Part shown: piece by piece, positions 31,601 to 42,668 of the stretch | Layout of the letters: the number at the start of each line of letters is the position of its first letter | Position numbering within the stretch: position 1 is the first letter of the stretch | Source: Leucocoprinus leucothites | Taxonomy: Eukaryota; Basidiomycota; Agaricomycetes; Agaricales; Agaricaceae | Reading direction: 5' to 3' | Assembly: GCA_013368445.1 (NCBI GenBank) | Contig: JAACJO010000011.1 | Coordinates: forward strand, 1,488,001 to 1,552,000 | Length of the DNA stretch: 64,000 bases | Program-made: the position numbers and the translations under genes | The notes under the pieces: generated by a model | The model's input: the letters and a program-made list of their open reading frames with translations, nothing else | Database searches by the model: none | What the model was told of the DNA's origin: nothing

Positions 31601-31696
31601 AGTCCTCAACAGTCGTCGGCGGCAGCGCCGAGGTATAGGGGACCTGGAGCTGGTGCGGGGAAGGGAGATGGTGCTGGTGCTGGTTTGGCTGTTTGA
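28678..31696 (+). CDS. glycogen-targeting regulatory subunit of protein phosphatase 1 (CBM21)
   Basis: Three exons, 28678-30142, 30210-30650 and 30705-31696, about 965 aa. It is expected to tether the PP1 catalytic subunit to glycogen, like yeast Gac1/Pig2 and animal PPP1R3, and so promote glycogen synthase dephosphorylation. Residues 1-200 are low-complexity Ser/Pro/Thr. HKNVHF at about 213-218 fits the PP1-docking RVxF motif (K-N-V-H-F). An eight-His run is at about 281-288. The CBM21 domain spans about 307-457, beginning LHANIFLESLTYTPKSTFGA, then LSGALLVRNIAYEKQVAVRF, with TLDDWQT and FGFTIKLEDY and ending GRNYKVAFKD. The C-terminal half is disordered with many SP/TP sites (SRTPSPP, TPKSPEEV, SPTGSGRTSP) and a conserved-looking IYQAVVRQWCFAQGPSP. 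Both introns were placed at in-frame GT-AG sites; reading through them would also stay open. Confidence 0.88.
29520..29548. repeat. CAC/CAT trinucleotide run
   Basis: Perfect CAC then CAT triplet run encoding His8-Gln-His inside the PP1 regulator. It is a length-variable microsatellite candidate in a disordered part of the protein. Confidence 0.85.
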
Positions 31697-34600
31697 GTTG
31701 AGGACGTTTGTACATTGGATTCTTGAGATTAACTCTGGAATTTGGTGTGTTTTTTTATATTTCGTGATGGACATCTTTTTTTGCCTTTGGTTTAATACCC
31801 CCCTCTATTCGGTTTCGGTTTGCTTTTCCCCCATCCCACCGCACTACAGTGCGTCGTTCTATCGGTGCCACTCATACGTTTCTCAGCACGTTTTTACACG
31901 CACACATACTATGCAATCCTTCCCCTCCCCCCTCGCAATTTGACTACGCACATCTGCAATGCATATACTGCATATATACGCATCTATCTCTCCTCTTTCT
32001 TTGTCTTGCAATATTGTTTCTCTCTCCCGTCGAGTTTCGGTACATATATCAAACATTATGAACAGTTTCTCCGCTTTTTTTTTCTTATTCCTATCTTTAC
32101 CTTTTTCTTATCTGTGTCATATATGCAATGGTTTCCTGTTTCCTTTCATATCTACATCTTCCTCCATCCTCTCATCTATCTGCTATCGGTTTTGTTTTTC
32201 TTTGGTGTATATACGTAGTTGCATTATCCTCCTCCTCGTTCCCCTCTCCTTTTCCTCCCGTCTTTTGTTTTTTTGGGTTTGGTATTGGAAAAAGTCCCCG
32301 CCAGGGGACTATTGATTAGATGTAGATAGATTTTGTTTGTTGGTAGGTAGGTAGGTAGGGTTTGAGAATGGGATTTGGTTTCTTGATTTGATTTGTTGTG
32401 AGTGAGTTGAGTAACCCGGTACCATCTACTCTTACACTCTCAGTGGGCTTCCTAATCCTCGCTTACCTTAAAAGCTGTCCTATCTACTACTCCTAATTGC
32501 GTGAGCTCCCGCCTGTGCAGTAGAACTCAAGGATCGCGGAAGGCCAGCGGCGGCTCCTGCGTATTCTTACCCTGGTAACGTCATACCCTGGTGTTGGAGA
32601 TCAAGTCTTTAAACCCGCCGCTCCTTACTATTCGTGTGGTCCTGGTCTTGTGTATTACATTGGCTTATTTTACTGTTATCTCGCTGATATGAGATGTTCA
32701 TGTCGTGATTCTTGGACTGAGGAGCAGTTGGCTGTTGTTTTTGTTTGGTCACTTTCTTTGTATTTTGTTTCGGGAGCGATGAGATAACGGCTCGTAATGA
32801 GCTGACAGGGGTGTGTGGTGTGTAATAGATAGAAGGGTGTTAACGGGTAGAACCGAGTCTAAGGTTAATGGAGTGCTTTTGCTGGAAGATCCCTACTAGT
32901 GTGAAGGAACGGATAAGTCAAGTGTACTTGATGAATTGTTACATTTAATGGACAACGGTATTATGGCGTAGTAAGAACCGTGGACTTTAAATGAATGCTA
33001 ATATTGGTGCTTATCAGCGCAATGCTACGTGAGAGGTATCAGGGTTTTGGATTAGAGTATTAGAGTAAGAGGTCTCCCAGTGGTTGGCGGAAATTAATTT
33101 CGGGGACAAGGACGACGAGAACTTGGGGGTTGACAATGATTGATGTGGTGTCCGACACCGGACTCGTGTTGGCGTTGAAATTTGATGTTACATTTGGGTG
33201 TGAATGCGATTCCGAAGGAAAGGAACTTTTTTTTGGAGTAGACGAAAGGGGCACAAGGACTCCACCGGTGGTTGGTTGGACAAAGGTTGTACCCCATACA
33301 CTGGAAATGGACATAGATACTTCGTTGAGTCGAGTTATACTTAGTATGATGTTGGTAAGAAGAAGCATCACGCTGTATGCCGCCCGTTCGTTTCATAGTT
33401 CGACGGTGATGACCCCGGTGAGAAGCGTGTCGGACTCTTAAATGGGGGTGGTATGACCTTGGACAAGTGACTGTTGACTCTTGTTCAGTGCGTGTGGTCC
33501 CTGGGTGGTATGTCAAGCTGAGCTTGAAATTTGTTTATCATCGAGGGTAGGAAGTGAATGTGTGAAGGGGGACTATGTATGTTATTGATTTTAGTCATAG
33601 TGAGAGTAAAGGGTATCTTCGAATCGAAGTTTCGGAGGCGTAATAGGTGATAGAATTAGTTGTCGACAGAGCTGAAGAAGTTGATGTGCTTTGTTTCTTT
33701 TTCATTATCAGTTCATTTCAGTAGGTGGCACTTTCCCACAATTTCGCTGTGTGTGGCGGAAAAAAGTGGGGACTCGTCTGGTACACCCCAGGGAGCCAAG
33801 GTGTCGTTCGCAGTTTGAGAGACTTCAATATGATGGACTCCTTCTTAAGACGTAGTGGTACTAGGAATAGACAGAGGTTGCTAGTAGAAGAAACTGCTTC
33901 TTTCCCCCTCTTGCGCCCTGGCCCATTTGTACTCTGTCGACTCTCTTTGATAAGGTGGCTGGAATTGAGTAGTACTAATGATAGGGACCGAATATGGGAT
34001 TTTCCCGCCGGCGTTCTAAATGTCATTAGCGATGGATCAGAACAACTCGAAGTTTGTCGTGGCGCAGAATTGATGGGTTTGGAAGGGAGGTGCTACCGGT
34101 GGGAGACAACCGTGTGTACACTAGAGACCTACCAGTAGAACGCATAGTGATGGTTTCCTGCAAAGAACTGTTCTGATGCACCGCTTACTATTTTTCACAC
34201 CTGTTTCACAAGAGATTAGTAACTTCTCTGTGTGTGTTTCGCATAGGATAGATGGTGGGTGCATGTGCATTCAGAAGGATCAACGCATTATGGAAGATTG
34301 ATCGAAGTGAGGGCAACTCCGATATCGATGAGGATACGGGAATGGATAGTGGATAAAGTTATAACGCGGGGGTGGCATTTCAATTCAGTCAAAAATTTGA
34401 GGGACCTTTCTGTTTTGGGAGAGGCGCCGGGAGAAGGCGGAGGCGGGAGGCTTGTTTAGGAAGGTGATAGACGCTTATGATAAGATCGCGTAGCCCTTGA
34501 ATCTGGTGCTCTCTTGGCGCAGAAATGATCTCGTCCGGCCAACAAAAGATGAAGTCGGAGGCGTTTTTATGGAGATCTGCGTATTGTATTGTCAGTAGCT

Positions 34601-36212
34601 AAGGTGGGTTGACAGGAATGGGGTGTTTACTGGGTATTCTGCCGAAGGTCGGTGTACTGAGAGGGGAAAATAGGAGTACCGCAATAGTCGTCGGGATGGG
34701 AGAGATACGGCCGCAGACATCATGAACGATCGAAAACGCACGCTAGAGCTCAGGGTCAAAAATTCCGCTGGACGATCGTACCATTCCAGGAACAAAATGA
34801 TTTGAACGTCCGTGTGTGTCGTCAAGGCGGCCGGTCTATGTGTGAGGAGGAAGGCCGGATAGGAGCGGTACGAATACCCTCGTCGGTATTCACTTTCCCC
34901 CCGACTGTTAGTGGGCCTAGGATTGCTATGGTATGTCCTTCCAGCAGCTGACAGCATCTGAGAATGTTCTGTCAGTGGAGCGTATCAGTGCGCCTGCTCT
35001 GTCCGAGCACGCAATCGAATAATTTGAAGTTCATTCCGGAGCGAAGCGAAAATTCCGAACGTAAGTGTGAACAGCTCGTCCCTGCATGTCCTAGTCACGG
35101 AGCCATTTGGATAATACGAGCGAGAGAGCTTACGAGTCCACATGCGAGAGTACGCGTAATGAGTGACGTCGGAGGAGTCAATTACCAATTGGTGAGATGA
35201 TAGGCTGATGGCTTGGTAGGAGGGCGATACGTGAGGGTGAGTTTATCTTGTTATCTTCCCTCATTCCAGCAGAGGTATCAGATATATTACTTGATAACAT
35301 CATCTGAAACTGCGAAACTGCTGTTGTTTCGGTAAACGTTCGACGCATCAGCTAGTGCTTTAGAGTGGCTGGCGCGCGACCACATTTTTTTTTCAGGTTA
35401 CGCGTGCGGTCCTTTGAACAGGAAACAACTACCAAGCTGAGGTCCGTGAATGGACGACGTCGGTGATAAGATGATCTGAAACTGCCTCTTCAAATGTACA
35501 GGCATCGCTTGACCCTGATTCCGAATAGCGGACTATTGAGCCCAAAGCCCGGATCATAGTCTCTATTTGGATTAACTTTTAAACTTCTCAAGTCTGGCCT
35601 TCTATTCGGCTCATAGCTAGGATCGAGCAGCGTCGATATCAAAACTCAGAAGGAGACTCTAAAAGCGCCCGAATATTGGATACTTAGTGTGTGAGAGATG
35701 TTGCCCTTCGTCAAGCCTGCATCAGTCAATATTAATGCATTTGTGGTGTACATATTTTATAGAGGCCTATAAGGGATGTGTGATCGTGGCTGCTCTAGGC
35801 ACAAAAGTGTGCGGGTGAGCCAGAGGTATCCAGGATTATTTTAATAAGGTATGGTATTCTTGTAGGATATTCTCCAAGGCAAAAAGATTCCGGAATGAAT
35901 TCGTAATGTTAGAGTTGAAAAACGAGCATGGTGAACTTCTACCTAGGTCGGACCGTGGTGGGGAAGCTTCTGAAAGGAGGCAGCGACGAAGCTAAAAAGA
36001 GAGCATAGAATCTACCAAAACATGTCGTGAGGTCCGGGAAGTTTGAACTACGACTGTGATCTGATAGCTCCAAGGTTTGCGAGGAACTGGAAACCCAAGT
36101 GGTAAAATCGGCAGGCTCGGGCCGATCAACCCGTACGTGATCACACTAATGACGTAATATATTCTGGGGTGAGCGAAGTTCGTGCCCATGCTGACCTTGA
36201 CCAAGTTCGACC
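31697..36212. other. pyrimidine-rich 3' flank and gene-poor region
   Basis: 31700-32320 is strongly T/C-rich with long TTTT runs and reads as the 3' UTR and flank of the PP1 regulator. A (GGTA)n microsatellite of about 4.5 units lies at 32342-32360. From 32.4 to 36.2 kb no gene is supportable. The frames at 33060-33516 (both strands), 33725-34138 and 34592-34957 lack motifs and splice partners. Confidence 0.5.
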
Positions 36213-36949
36213 ATGCAATCCCCCAATGCATCAGGCTCATCAAACTCTCATACGACGAAAAAAACCATCGCTGACCTGGAGAAAATCACTCGGGACTATG
36301 CAGCTGGCTCTATAGACAGTCTAGACGAGTTTGCGAAATACTGGAATGAATTCGATGGTGTTGCGCGGGGTCTGGTTGAGGCTAAAATCATCAGCAAGGC
36401 CGAGAGAGATCTCTACTTTTGGATTGGACTCCCGTACGCTACAAGGAAAGCTATAGGACAACAGCTGGCTACGACTGATCTTGCCTTCCATGATCGCTTG
36501 ATACCAGCATGGCGGGATGCCATTCTAGCGGGACGACATGTCTTTCATGATCCCTCGGTGCGTGCTTGTTCCCTTGTTTGTCGACCTGTCCTTTCTCATA
36601 AACTGTCTTATAGACAACGTCAAAGCAGGAGAAAGAAATTGACAAGCTCGTCAGGACTCTTCATGGTTTGAGCGTGGACGATTCAAATTACGCTGTTGCT
36701 TATGCTCGTCTCTTGGTTGCTGCCCCGAATGTGGCTGACCGAATACTACCTCCTTCACGATGGACTCGCTCACCTTCCAGTGGACCAACTCTTGCTATCC
36801 CTCACTCTCACCCGGCAACTCCTTTCCCACAGTCTAATGGAGGAGTGGTCTGTCGGCCGGCTCTTCGAAGGGTTCAGTCGTATGTTTCGTACCAGTGGTG
36901 TCCTTCCTGTGCCGATCAACATGCGGTGCACCGGAATCGCGCTACTTGA
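36213..36949 (+). CDS. gag-like orphan protein (intact copy)
   Basis: Two exons, 36213-36557 and 36614-36949 (56-nt intron), about 226 aa. Residues 20-110 form an all-helical capsid-like block: IADLEKITRDYAAGSIDSLD, EFAKYWNEFDGVARGLVEAK and DLYFWIGLPYATRKAIGQQL. This pattern is seen in many basidiomycete proteins related to LTR-retrotransposon Gag. The second exon has a distinct conserved block, EIDKLVRTLHGLSVDDSNYA / VAYARLLVAAPNVADRILPP, then a Ser/Pro-rich tail. The tail ends near YQWCPSCADQH, an incomplete zinc-knuckle-like cluster. There is no protease, integrase or RT nearby, so it is a domesticated or solo gag gene. The same two blocks occur in the relic at 10589-11426, and the second block in the fragment at 39641. 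Confidence 0.6.
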
Positions 36950-37645
36950 CTTCAAGCAGTTCGTGACTCTGCTTGTGATCCCTCTGCCAAGGGATGGTCT
37001 CTAGTTTTGAAGATCTGGGGTCTATTAATGTTTAGTCTTCCGATTCCTCGTTATACCTCTCGCTGGCGCGTCCATTTGACATACGACACCATCGCACTTA
37101 TCAATCGTTCTACTTGCTCTCTGGGTGGTAGCTCCATGATGTGTGAGCTTGTGTCGAAAATTTAAACTGACGGTCAACCTCGAACATTTCGTGATTTTAG
37201 GTTTTGTTCGTCCTCCGACTTCTCGTAGATACGGCCATTTCTGAAGATTGGATTCTCAGCACTAGTATTCTCGTGATTCTTCAATGGATTCATCTCTGTA
37301 TACCCTCATACAATTCGTTCCCAACTATTTCTTCATAACGATTCCAAGTTTGGGATGGTCCGATGTGTAATGAGATGATTCGCTTCGGTTCCTTCTATCA
37401 AAACGGACTGTCTGCATGCTAGACGCATCGTCAACGAATAGCTATTTCTGTTGCGTTTACAGGCCTATCAGCGTATTAACCAATCTTGTAGAGGAGTAAG
37501 CTGACCCCAGGAGTGATGGATGCTGATCGCATCATCTCACCTCACCTGGCGGTATGATCGGTACCCGAAAATAGTGTGTTACTCGGCATTGCCTCCCACG
37601 AGGTCGATGAGTTACGATTAGCTTCCACCTCAACCACCAACTTTC
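36950..37645. promoter_or_regulatory. upstream region of NTase C
   Basis: No gene. Conserved with 39843-40203 in the second unit, for example CTGTATACCCTCATACAATTC, TTCCTTCTATCA and GATCGGTAC..AAAATAGTGTGTT just before both NTase genes. Shared blocks may include the promoter. Confidence 0.45.
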
Positions 37646-39120
37646 ATGGAGTCTGTACCTGCTCAACCGGCTGTCGCTTCTTCCACAGCCCAACCCCTGC
37701 CTTCGCTGAACCGATTTACTCGCCGACGCAATCAACAACGCGAATTGCAGGCCTCTCAGTCGTCTAATTCTCCTGTTGACGGGGGAAAGCAAGTAAGGAA
37801 ATCAAACCAACGCAATTATGCTCCACCCCAAACCTCTGCGGGCGTGGGCATCGTAGATTCTGCTACGTCAGCCCTTGCCTCGGTTTCTTTGCGGCCACCG
37901 CCGTCAGTCCAGGTCGCACAACCCCGAGGTGGAAATAAGACGCGACCATTACGACGACGAGCCCCAGCCCCAGCCCCAGCTGCAGAAGTCGTGACATATG
38001 CACCGGCTCCTGCATCTGTCATTGTAAGGCAAGAGGCTTTACGCAGACTCAACGCTGCCAAGAACAATCGTGTCAATAAAGCAAAAGCCAGGGTAGCGCC
38101 CACAGGGGGACCTAATCTTCCAGCTGTACCCCAAGCACCTGGCTCTGAGTCTCATATCGTCCAAACCACCCCTTCCTTTGCCCTATCTGCCCAGAGCGCG
38201 GGCAGCTCAGGTCCTAGGCGCCAATTGAGGCACGAGAAGCCGCCCGCTGTCCCTCTTACCCCAGAGGAAAAGGCTGCAAAGACTGCCCTCAAAAAGGAAC
38301 AGAAGCGTTTGCAGAAGGAGAGGAAGAAGGAAGAACATTACAAACTGGTCCTTGCGGCTGCAGATGCTACTATCACTGCGCTGAGCAAACATGGAATTTC
38401 CTGTGCGACATTCGGGAGCCTCGCGTGTAAGCTTTATGGCGACTTTAGAGAACCCAAGGTGCGAAAGATTTTTGTTTCAATGTGGTTTGAAGGTGTGCAG
38501 CTCAATTGCATGACGTCTCGCTTGTGTTACAGGATGTCGATATGCTCATCATTCAACAACCAGAAAACGCCCGGACGGCAGAAGAAGTTAAGGCTCTCAT
38601 TGTCGATACAAATCCGTCACATTTCTATTTAAAGCTCCCTCGAGATCCAACGGCACCCTATCGCATTCTCTACTACAGCTCGGGAAAACGATGGGGTGAC
38701 TGTAAAGTCGACATTCTTACCTCAGGTACCATGTACCTTCCCGACCTTTCTCCCCTTTCCTCTCAGAGTTACATTACTACCATCTCTGGCATACCACTCG
38801 TTCCATTTTCTCTACTGTTGCTTCACAAGCTGCAAGGCTGGTCTGACCATATTGCGTCAACTGAAGAGCATAAACGGCGTAAGCATGTACAAGATGCGGC
38901 TGATGTTCGACGGTTGTTGGCGATGGAGGAGAAGATTGAGGAGGTGAAGCGGACGAGGCCGTGGAATGATTCCGAGTTGTTTTGTGAGGAGTTTAGAGAG
39001 TTGACGAAGAAGAGGGTGAAGGAGTATTGTGAGGCGTTTCCGAAGAGAGCTGAGGCTTGGGAGTTGTTGGGGTTTGACACGGTTTATACGATTTCGTCTG
39101 ATTTGGATTTAACGGTTTAG
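37646..39120 (+). CDS. pol-beta-superfamily nucleotidyltransferase-like protein C, long form
   Basis: Two exons, 37646-38458 and 38533-39120 (74-nt intron), 466 aa. The first 220 residues are low-complexity, Pro/Ala/Ser-rich and basic, with PAPAPAAEVV and a Lys/Arg/Glu helix (LKKEQKRLQKERKKEEH). The catalytic half starts at HYKLVLAAADATITALSKHG, with GS in TFGSLACKLYG. The intron follows REPK, and the next exon opens with DVDMLIIQQ. The third acidic position is in DCKVDILTSG. The C-terminal helices carry HKLQGWSDHI and KHVQDAADVRRLL, and the region ends in an acidic/basic helical tail. The enzyme signature is complete. Substrate is unknown. The basic N-terminus could bind nucleic acid or ribosomes (inference). 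The 74-nt intron is not a multiple of three, unlike the introns of copies A and B. Confidence 0.78.
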
Positions 39121-39640
39121 TTGATGTGAGGGTATACCTGTTTTTGGAGTTTGACTTTTTCTTCTTTCGTGTCTGTTATTGGGTTGTTGTATTATACTGA
39201 TTTCGTGGTTGTACCATAGAATACAATAACGTGTACTTATTGATCTGGAGACCGGAATCTTCTCCGCTTTTATTCAGGAATATTGTATTATTATGGAATA
39301 TTCTTCTCAGCCACAAATCTAAAGGTCCGGGTGGATTATTGAAGTTATCATGATAGTATTTCCAGAAATCTTGGAACTTGTGCTTTATCGTAGTATTATT
39401 ATGATAGTCAACCAATAAACATCTACAAGGGTTATTGAGCCCAAAAGCAAGAAAATTGTTCAATAACAATTCAATAGTTGCAGAGGGTTACTGATTCACC
39501 GGCGCAGTGTTTTCCATTTCACAAACATCCGGATCATTTCACGACTTGTACACGATTTTTTGCAGTTTCTTAGATCTCTTGACTCGGATTATACCCACAG
39601 TTAACACGTCGAGTCCGTAGGTCCTTGTTCCTAACCCAGG
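39121..39640. other. 3' flank of NTase C
   Basis: AT-rich 3' flank with several short ATTATTATG/ATAATAC tracts; no gene. The last 150 bp match the end of the second unit near 42.0-42.1 kb. Confidence 0.5.
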
Positions 39641-39842
39641 AGAAAGAAATTGACAAGCTTGTTCAGGACTCTTCATGGTTTGAGTATGAACGATTCAAAT
39701 CACGCTGTCGCATATGCTCATCTCTTGGTTGCTATCCCAAATATGGCTGACAGAATACCACTAGAGTCCTCCACGGTGGACTCGCTCACCTTCCAGTGGG
39801 CAAACGCTTGTCGTCCCTCATTCTCACCCAGCGGCTCCTAGA
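39641..39842 (+). pseudogene. gag-like exon-2 fragment
   Basis: Degraded duplicate of 36628-36830. EKEIDKLV is in one frame, then one base is offset and LHGLSMNDSNHAVAYAHLL continues in another. It parallels LHGLSVDDSNYAVAYARLL of the intact gene. Exon 1 is absent, so the second duplication unit carried only the end of the gag-like gene. Confidence 0.65.
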
Positions 39843-40203
39843 TAGGGTCGCCCCCGATGATTAATCTTTCAAACACTAGCATTCTTATGATTCTTCATTG
39901 CTTTCGTCTCTGTATACCCTCATACAATTCGTACTTAACTATTTTTATCATAATAACACCAAGTTCGAGACGGTCCGGATGCGACGCATATCGAGATAAT
40001 TTGCTTCCATTCCTTCTATCAGGCGTACCGTCAATGAATAGTTTTTTCTGTTGCTTTTACAAACCTATCAGCGTAGCATCAACCACGCACTAATTTCGTA
40101 CACCTGTGATCGGTACTTAAAAATAGTGTGTTGCTCGGCACCATCATCCACGATGTCGATGATCGATGGCTTATGCTTATCTTCCACCTTACCACCGACT
40201 TTC
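39843..40203. promoter_or_regulatory. upstream region of NTase D
   Basis: No gene; diverged duplicate of the NTase C upstream region. The shared AAAATAGTGTGTTnCTCGGCA block lies about 70-80 bp before each start codon. Confidence 0.4.
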
Positions 40204-41671
40204 ATGGAGTCTACACTCGCTCAACTGACTGCGGCTTCTTCTACAGCCCAGTCCCTGCCTTCGCTGAACCGATTTCCTCGCCAACGCAACCAGCAATTCG
40301 GACCCAAACCCCAGTCCTCGCAGCTGTCCAGTTCTCTTGTTGACGGGAGCGAGCAAGTAAATAAATCAAATCAGCGCAATCATGCTCCACCCCAACCCTC
40401 TGTGGTCATGGGCAGCGTTGACTCTGCTACGTCAGCCCTTGCCTCAGTTTCTTTGCAGCCACCATCATCAGTCCAAGTTGATCAGTTCTCAGGTGGAAAT
40501 AATAGTCGACCAATACGGCCACAAGCCTTAGGTGCAGGAGCCGTGGCACCAGCACCGGCTCATGCATCGGTTGTTGCAAGGCAAGAAGCTTTTTTCAGAA
40601 TCAACACAACCAAGAACAATCGTCTCAAAGAAGTAAAATCCATGGTAGCGTCCAGCGGGGATCCAAATCCTCTAGCTTTTCCTCAAGCACCTGGCTCTCA
40701 GTCTCATATCTTCCAAACCACCCCTTTTTATGCCCTACCTGCCCACGGCGTGGGGAGTTCAGGTATTAGGTACCAATTGCAGAACGAGAAGCAGCCCTCT
40801 GTCCCTCTCACCCCAGACGAAAAAGCTGCAAAGACTGCCCACAAAAACGAACAGAAGCGCCTGAGGAAGGAGAAGAAGAAGGAAGAACATTTCCAACTGG
40901 TCATTGAGGCTGCAAATGCTACTATTGCTGCGTTGAGAGAACATGGGCTCTCCTGTGCGATATTCGGAAGCCTCGCGTGTAAGCTTTATGGCACCTTTAG
41001 AGAGCCTAAGGTGTGAAATATTTCTTTTTCAACATTGTTTGAAGGTGTGCAGCTCAATGTATGACGCCTCACTTGCGTTACAGGATGTCGATATGCTCAT
41101 CATTCAACAGCCTGACAACCCCTGGATAGCACAACATGTCAAGGCCCTCATCGTCGGTACGAATCCATCGCATTTCTATTTAAAGCTCCCTCGAGATCCA
41201 ACGGCACCTTATCGTATTCTCTACTACCGCTCGGGCAAACGATGGGGTGACTGTAAAGTCGACATTCTTATCTCAGGTACCATGTATCTGCCTGACCTTT
41301 TTCCACCATCCTCTCGCAATTACATTACCACCATCTCTGGCATACCACTCGTCCCATTCTCTCTACTGCTGGTCCACAAGCTGCAAGGATGGTCAGACCA
41401 TATTACTTCAACAGAAAAACATAAACAACGTAAGCATGTGCAGGATGCGGCTGATGTTCGACGGTTGTTGGCGATGGAGGAGAAGATTGAGGAGGTGAGG
41501 CGGACGAGGCCATGGAATGACGCTGCGTTGTTTTGTGAGGAGTTTAAAGAGTTGACGAAGAGGAGGGTGAAGGAGTATTGTGAGGCATTCCCGAATATGG
41601 CAGAGGCTTGGGAGTTGTTGGGGTTTGATACGGTTTATACGATTTCGTCTGATTTGGATTTACCGTCATAG
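40204..41671 (+). CDS. pol-beta-superfamily nucleotidyltransferase-like protein D, long form
   Basis: Two exons, 40204-41010 and 41084-41671 (73-nt intron), 464 aa. It has the same layout as copy C: a Pro/Ser/Gln-rich basic N-terminus, the Lys/Glu helix HKNEQKRLRKEKKKEEH, and GS in IFGSLACKLYG. After the intron come DVDMLIIQQ, DCKVDILISG and KHVQDAADVRRLL. All catalytic positions are conserved and there are no stops, although the N-terminal part has diverged more than the NTase part. An in-frame ATG exists 51 bp upstream (MSMIDG). I chose 40204 because the equivalent upstream frame in copy C is closed. Confidence 0.77.
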
Positions 41672-42668
41672 TTGATGTGAGGGTATACCTGTTTTTGGAG
41701 CTTGGCTTTTTTCTTTTTCTTCCCATTTGTTATTGGGTTGTTGTATTATGCTGGCCTCATTGTTGTACCATAGTGTATCATAGCATGTATAGGTCTGGAG
41801 ATTGGAATCTTCTACGCCTTTATTCCGGGATAAAAGGATTCATAAATTGAATATACCATGATCGAGTCCATTTTGAATCCACTCTCCTTGGCCTGTCTAG
41901 CTAGCACCCGCTTGATATCTACGTCCGAATGGCAAGGGTACCAGTACCAAGTTAGAACAGGGACCACCAGTTCGGCCGCAGGTCTGTCCCTATTCCATTT
42001 CACAAAATAATTAGAGTCATTTCATGACTTGTGCACAAGCTTTTGCGGTCTCCTAGGTCCCTTGGCTTGAGTTATACCTACAGTCAACATGGCGAGTCCG
42101 TACGTTCTTGTCTCTAGCCTTAATGCACTCTTGATTTGACTAAAACCTTCCGTTTCCTCAGTCGATGATATGTATGTATCGTATTATGAATTTGCTCGGA
42201 GAAAGCCCTAAATGTGCGAGCTGTGTACTCTTTTGAAGGGAGAAGACCCCAAGTGCAGTGCCCCTATCTTGAATGGGGCTGATTTAATGTGAGATGTCAG
42301 GGTGGCGATGGTGGATTTCGGCCAAGAGGCGATGTGTCAAACCAGTAACTTGTTTTTGATTGCCACTTGTTTGCCACGGGCCTCAAGGCCACATACGTCA
42401 TCGACCAGCGACAATGACTTCCATGATTGCTACCCTCATCAATCGGTTGTCTTCGTTATCCAACTTGATCACAACGGTAGTGAAGAATTATATTGAAAAC
42501 TCAATTCTCTACTGAAATTCCTGGAAACAAGCACTCCGGAGTAGTTGTACAGCCATTTAAGAAGACTCAGATTCCTGTGCAATGACGGCAGGGTGATGGA
42601 CGCCCGTCGGTTCGGTGAAGGCCTTTTAACAGCATCTGGGTCTTGGTCTTCGTTCGTTCTCTACCGCC
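41672..42668. other. intergenic between NTase D and NLR2
   Basis: Contains the end of duplication unit D. No gene is supported; the frame at 42302-42496 has no recognisable feature. NLR2 regulatory sequence should lie near 42.3-42.6 kb. Confidence 0.45.

Larger units (their letters stand above)
36628..39640. repeat. tandem segmental duplication, unit C (gag exon 2 + NTase C)
   Basis: Direct repeat with 39641-42115. Both units begin CAGGAGAAAGAAATTGACAA and end with a similar block (ATTTCACGACTTG.ACAC...CGAGTCCGTA at 39535-39620 and its match at 42025-42105). The intervening promoter region, NTase gene, intron and 3' flank are collinear. Copies are diverged by many substitutions, so the duplication is not recent. 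Confidence 0.8.
39641..42115. repeat. tandem segmental duplication, unit D (gag fragment + NTase D)
   Basis: Second copy of the 36628-39640 unit in the same orientation, collinear from the gag exon-2 fragment through NTase D to its 3' flank. The end is set by the block around 42025-42115 that matches 39535-39640. Confidence 0.8.

Noticed and set aside
31820..32319. Hydrophobic plus-strand frames of up to 132 codons
   Set aside because: Phe/Leu/Ser-rich peptides from the T/C-rich 3' flank, in all three frames alike; not membrane proteins.
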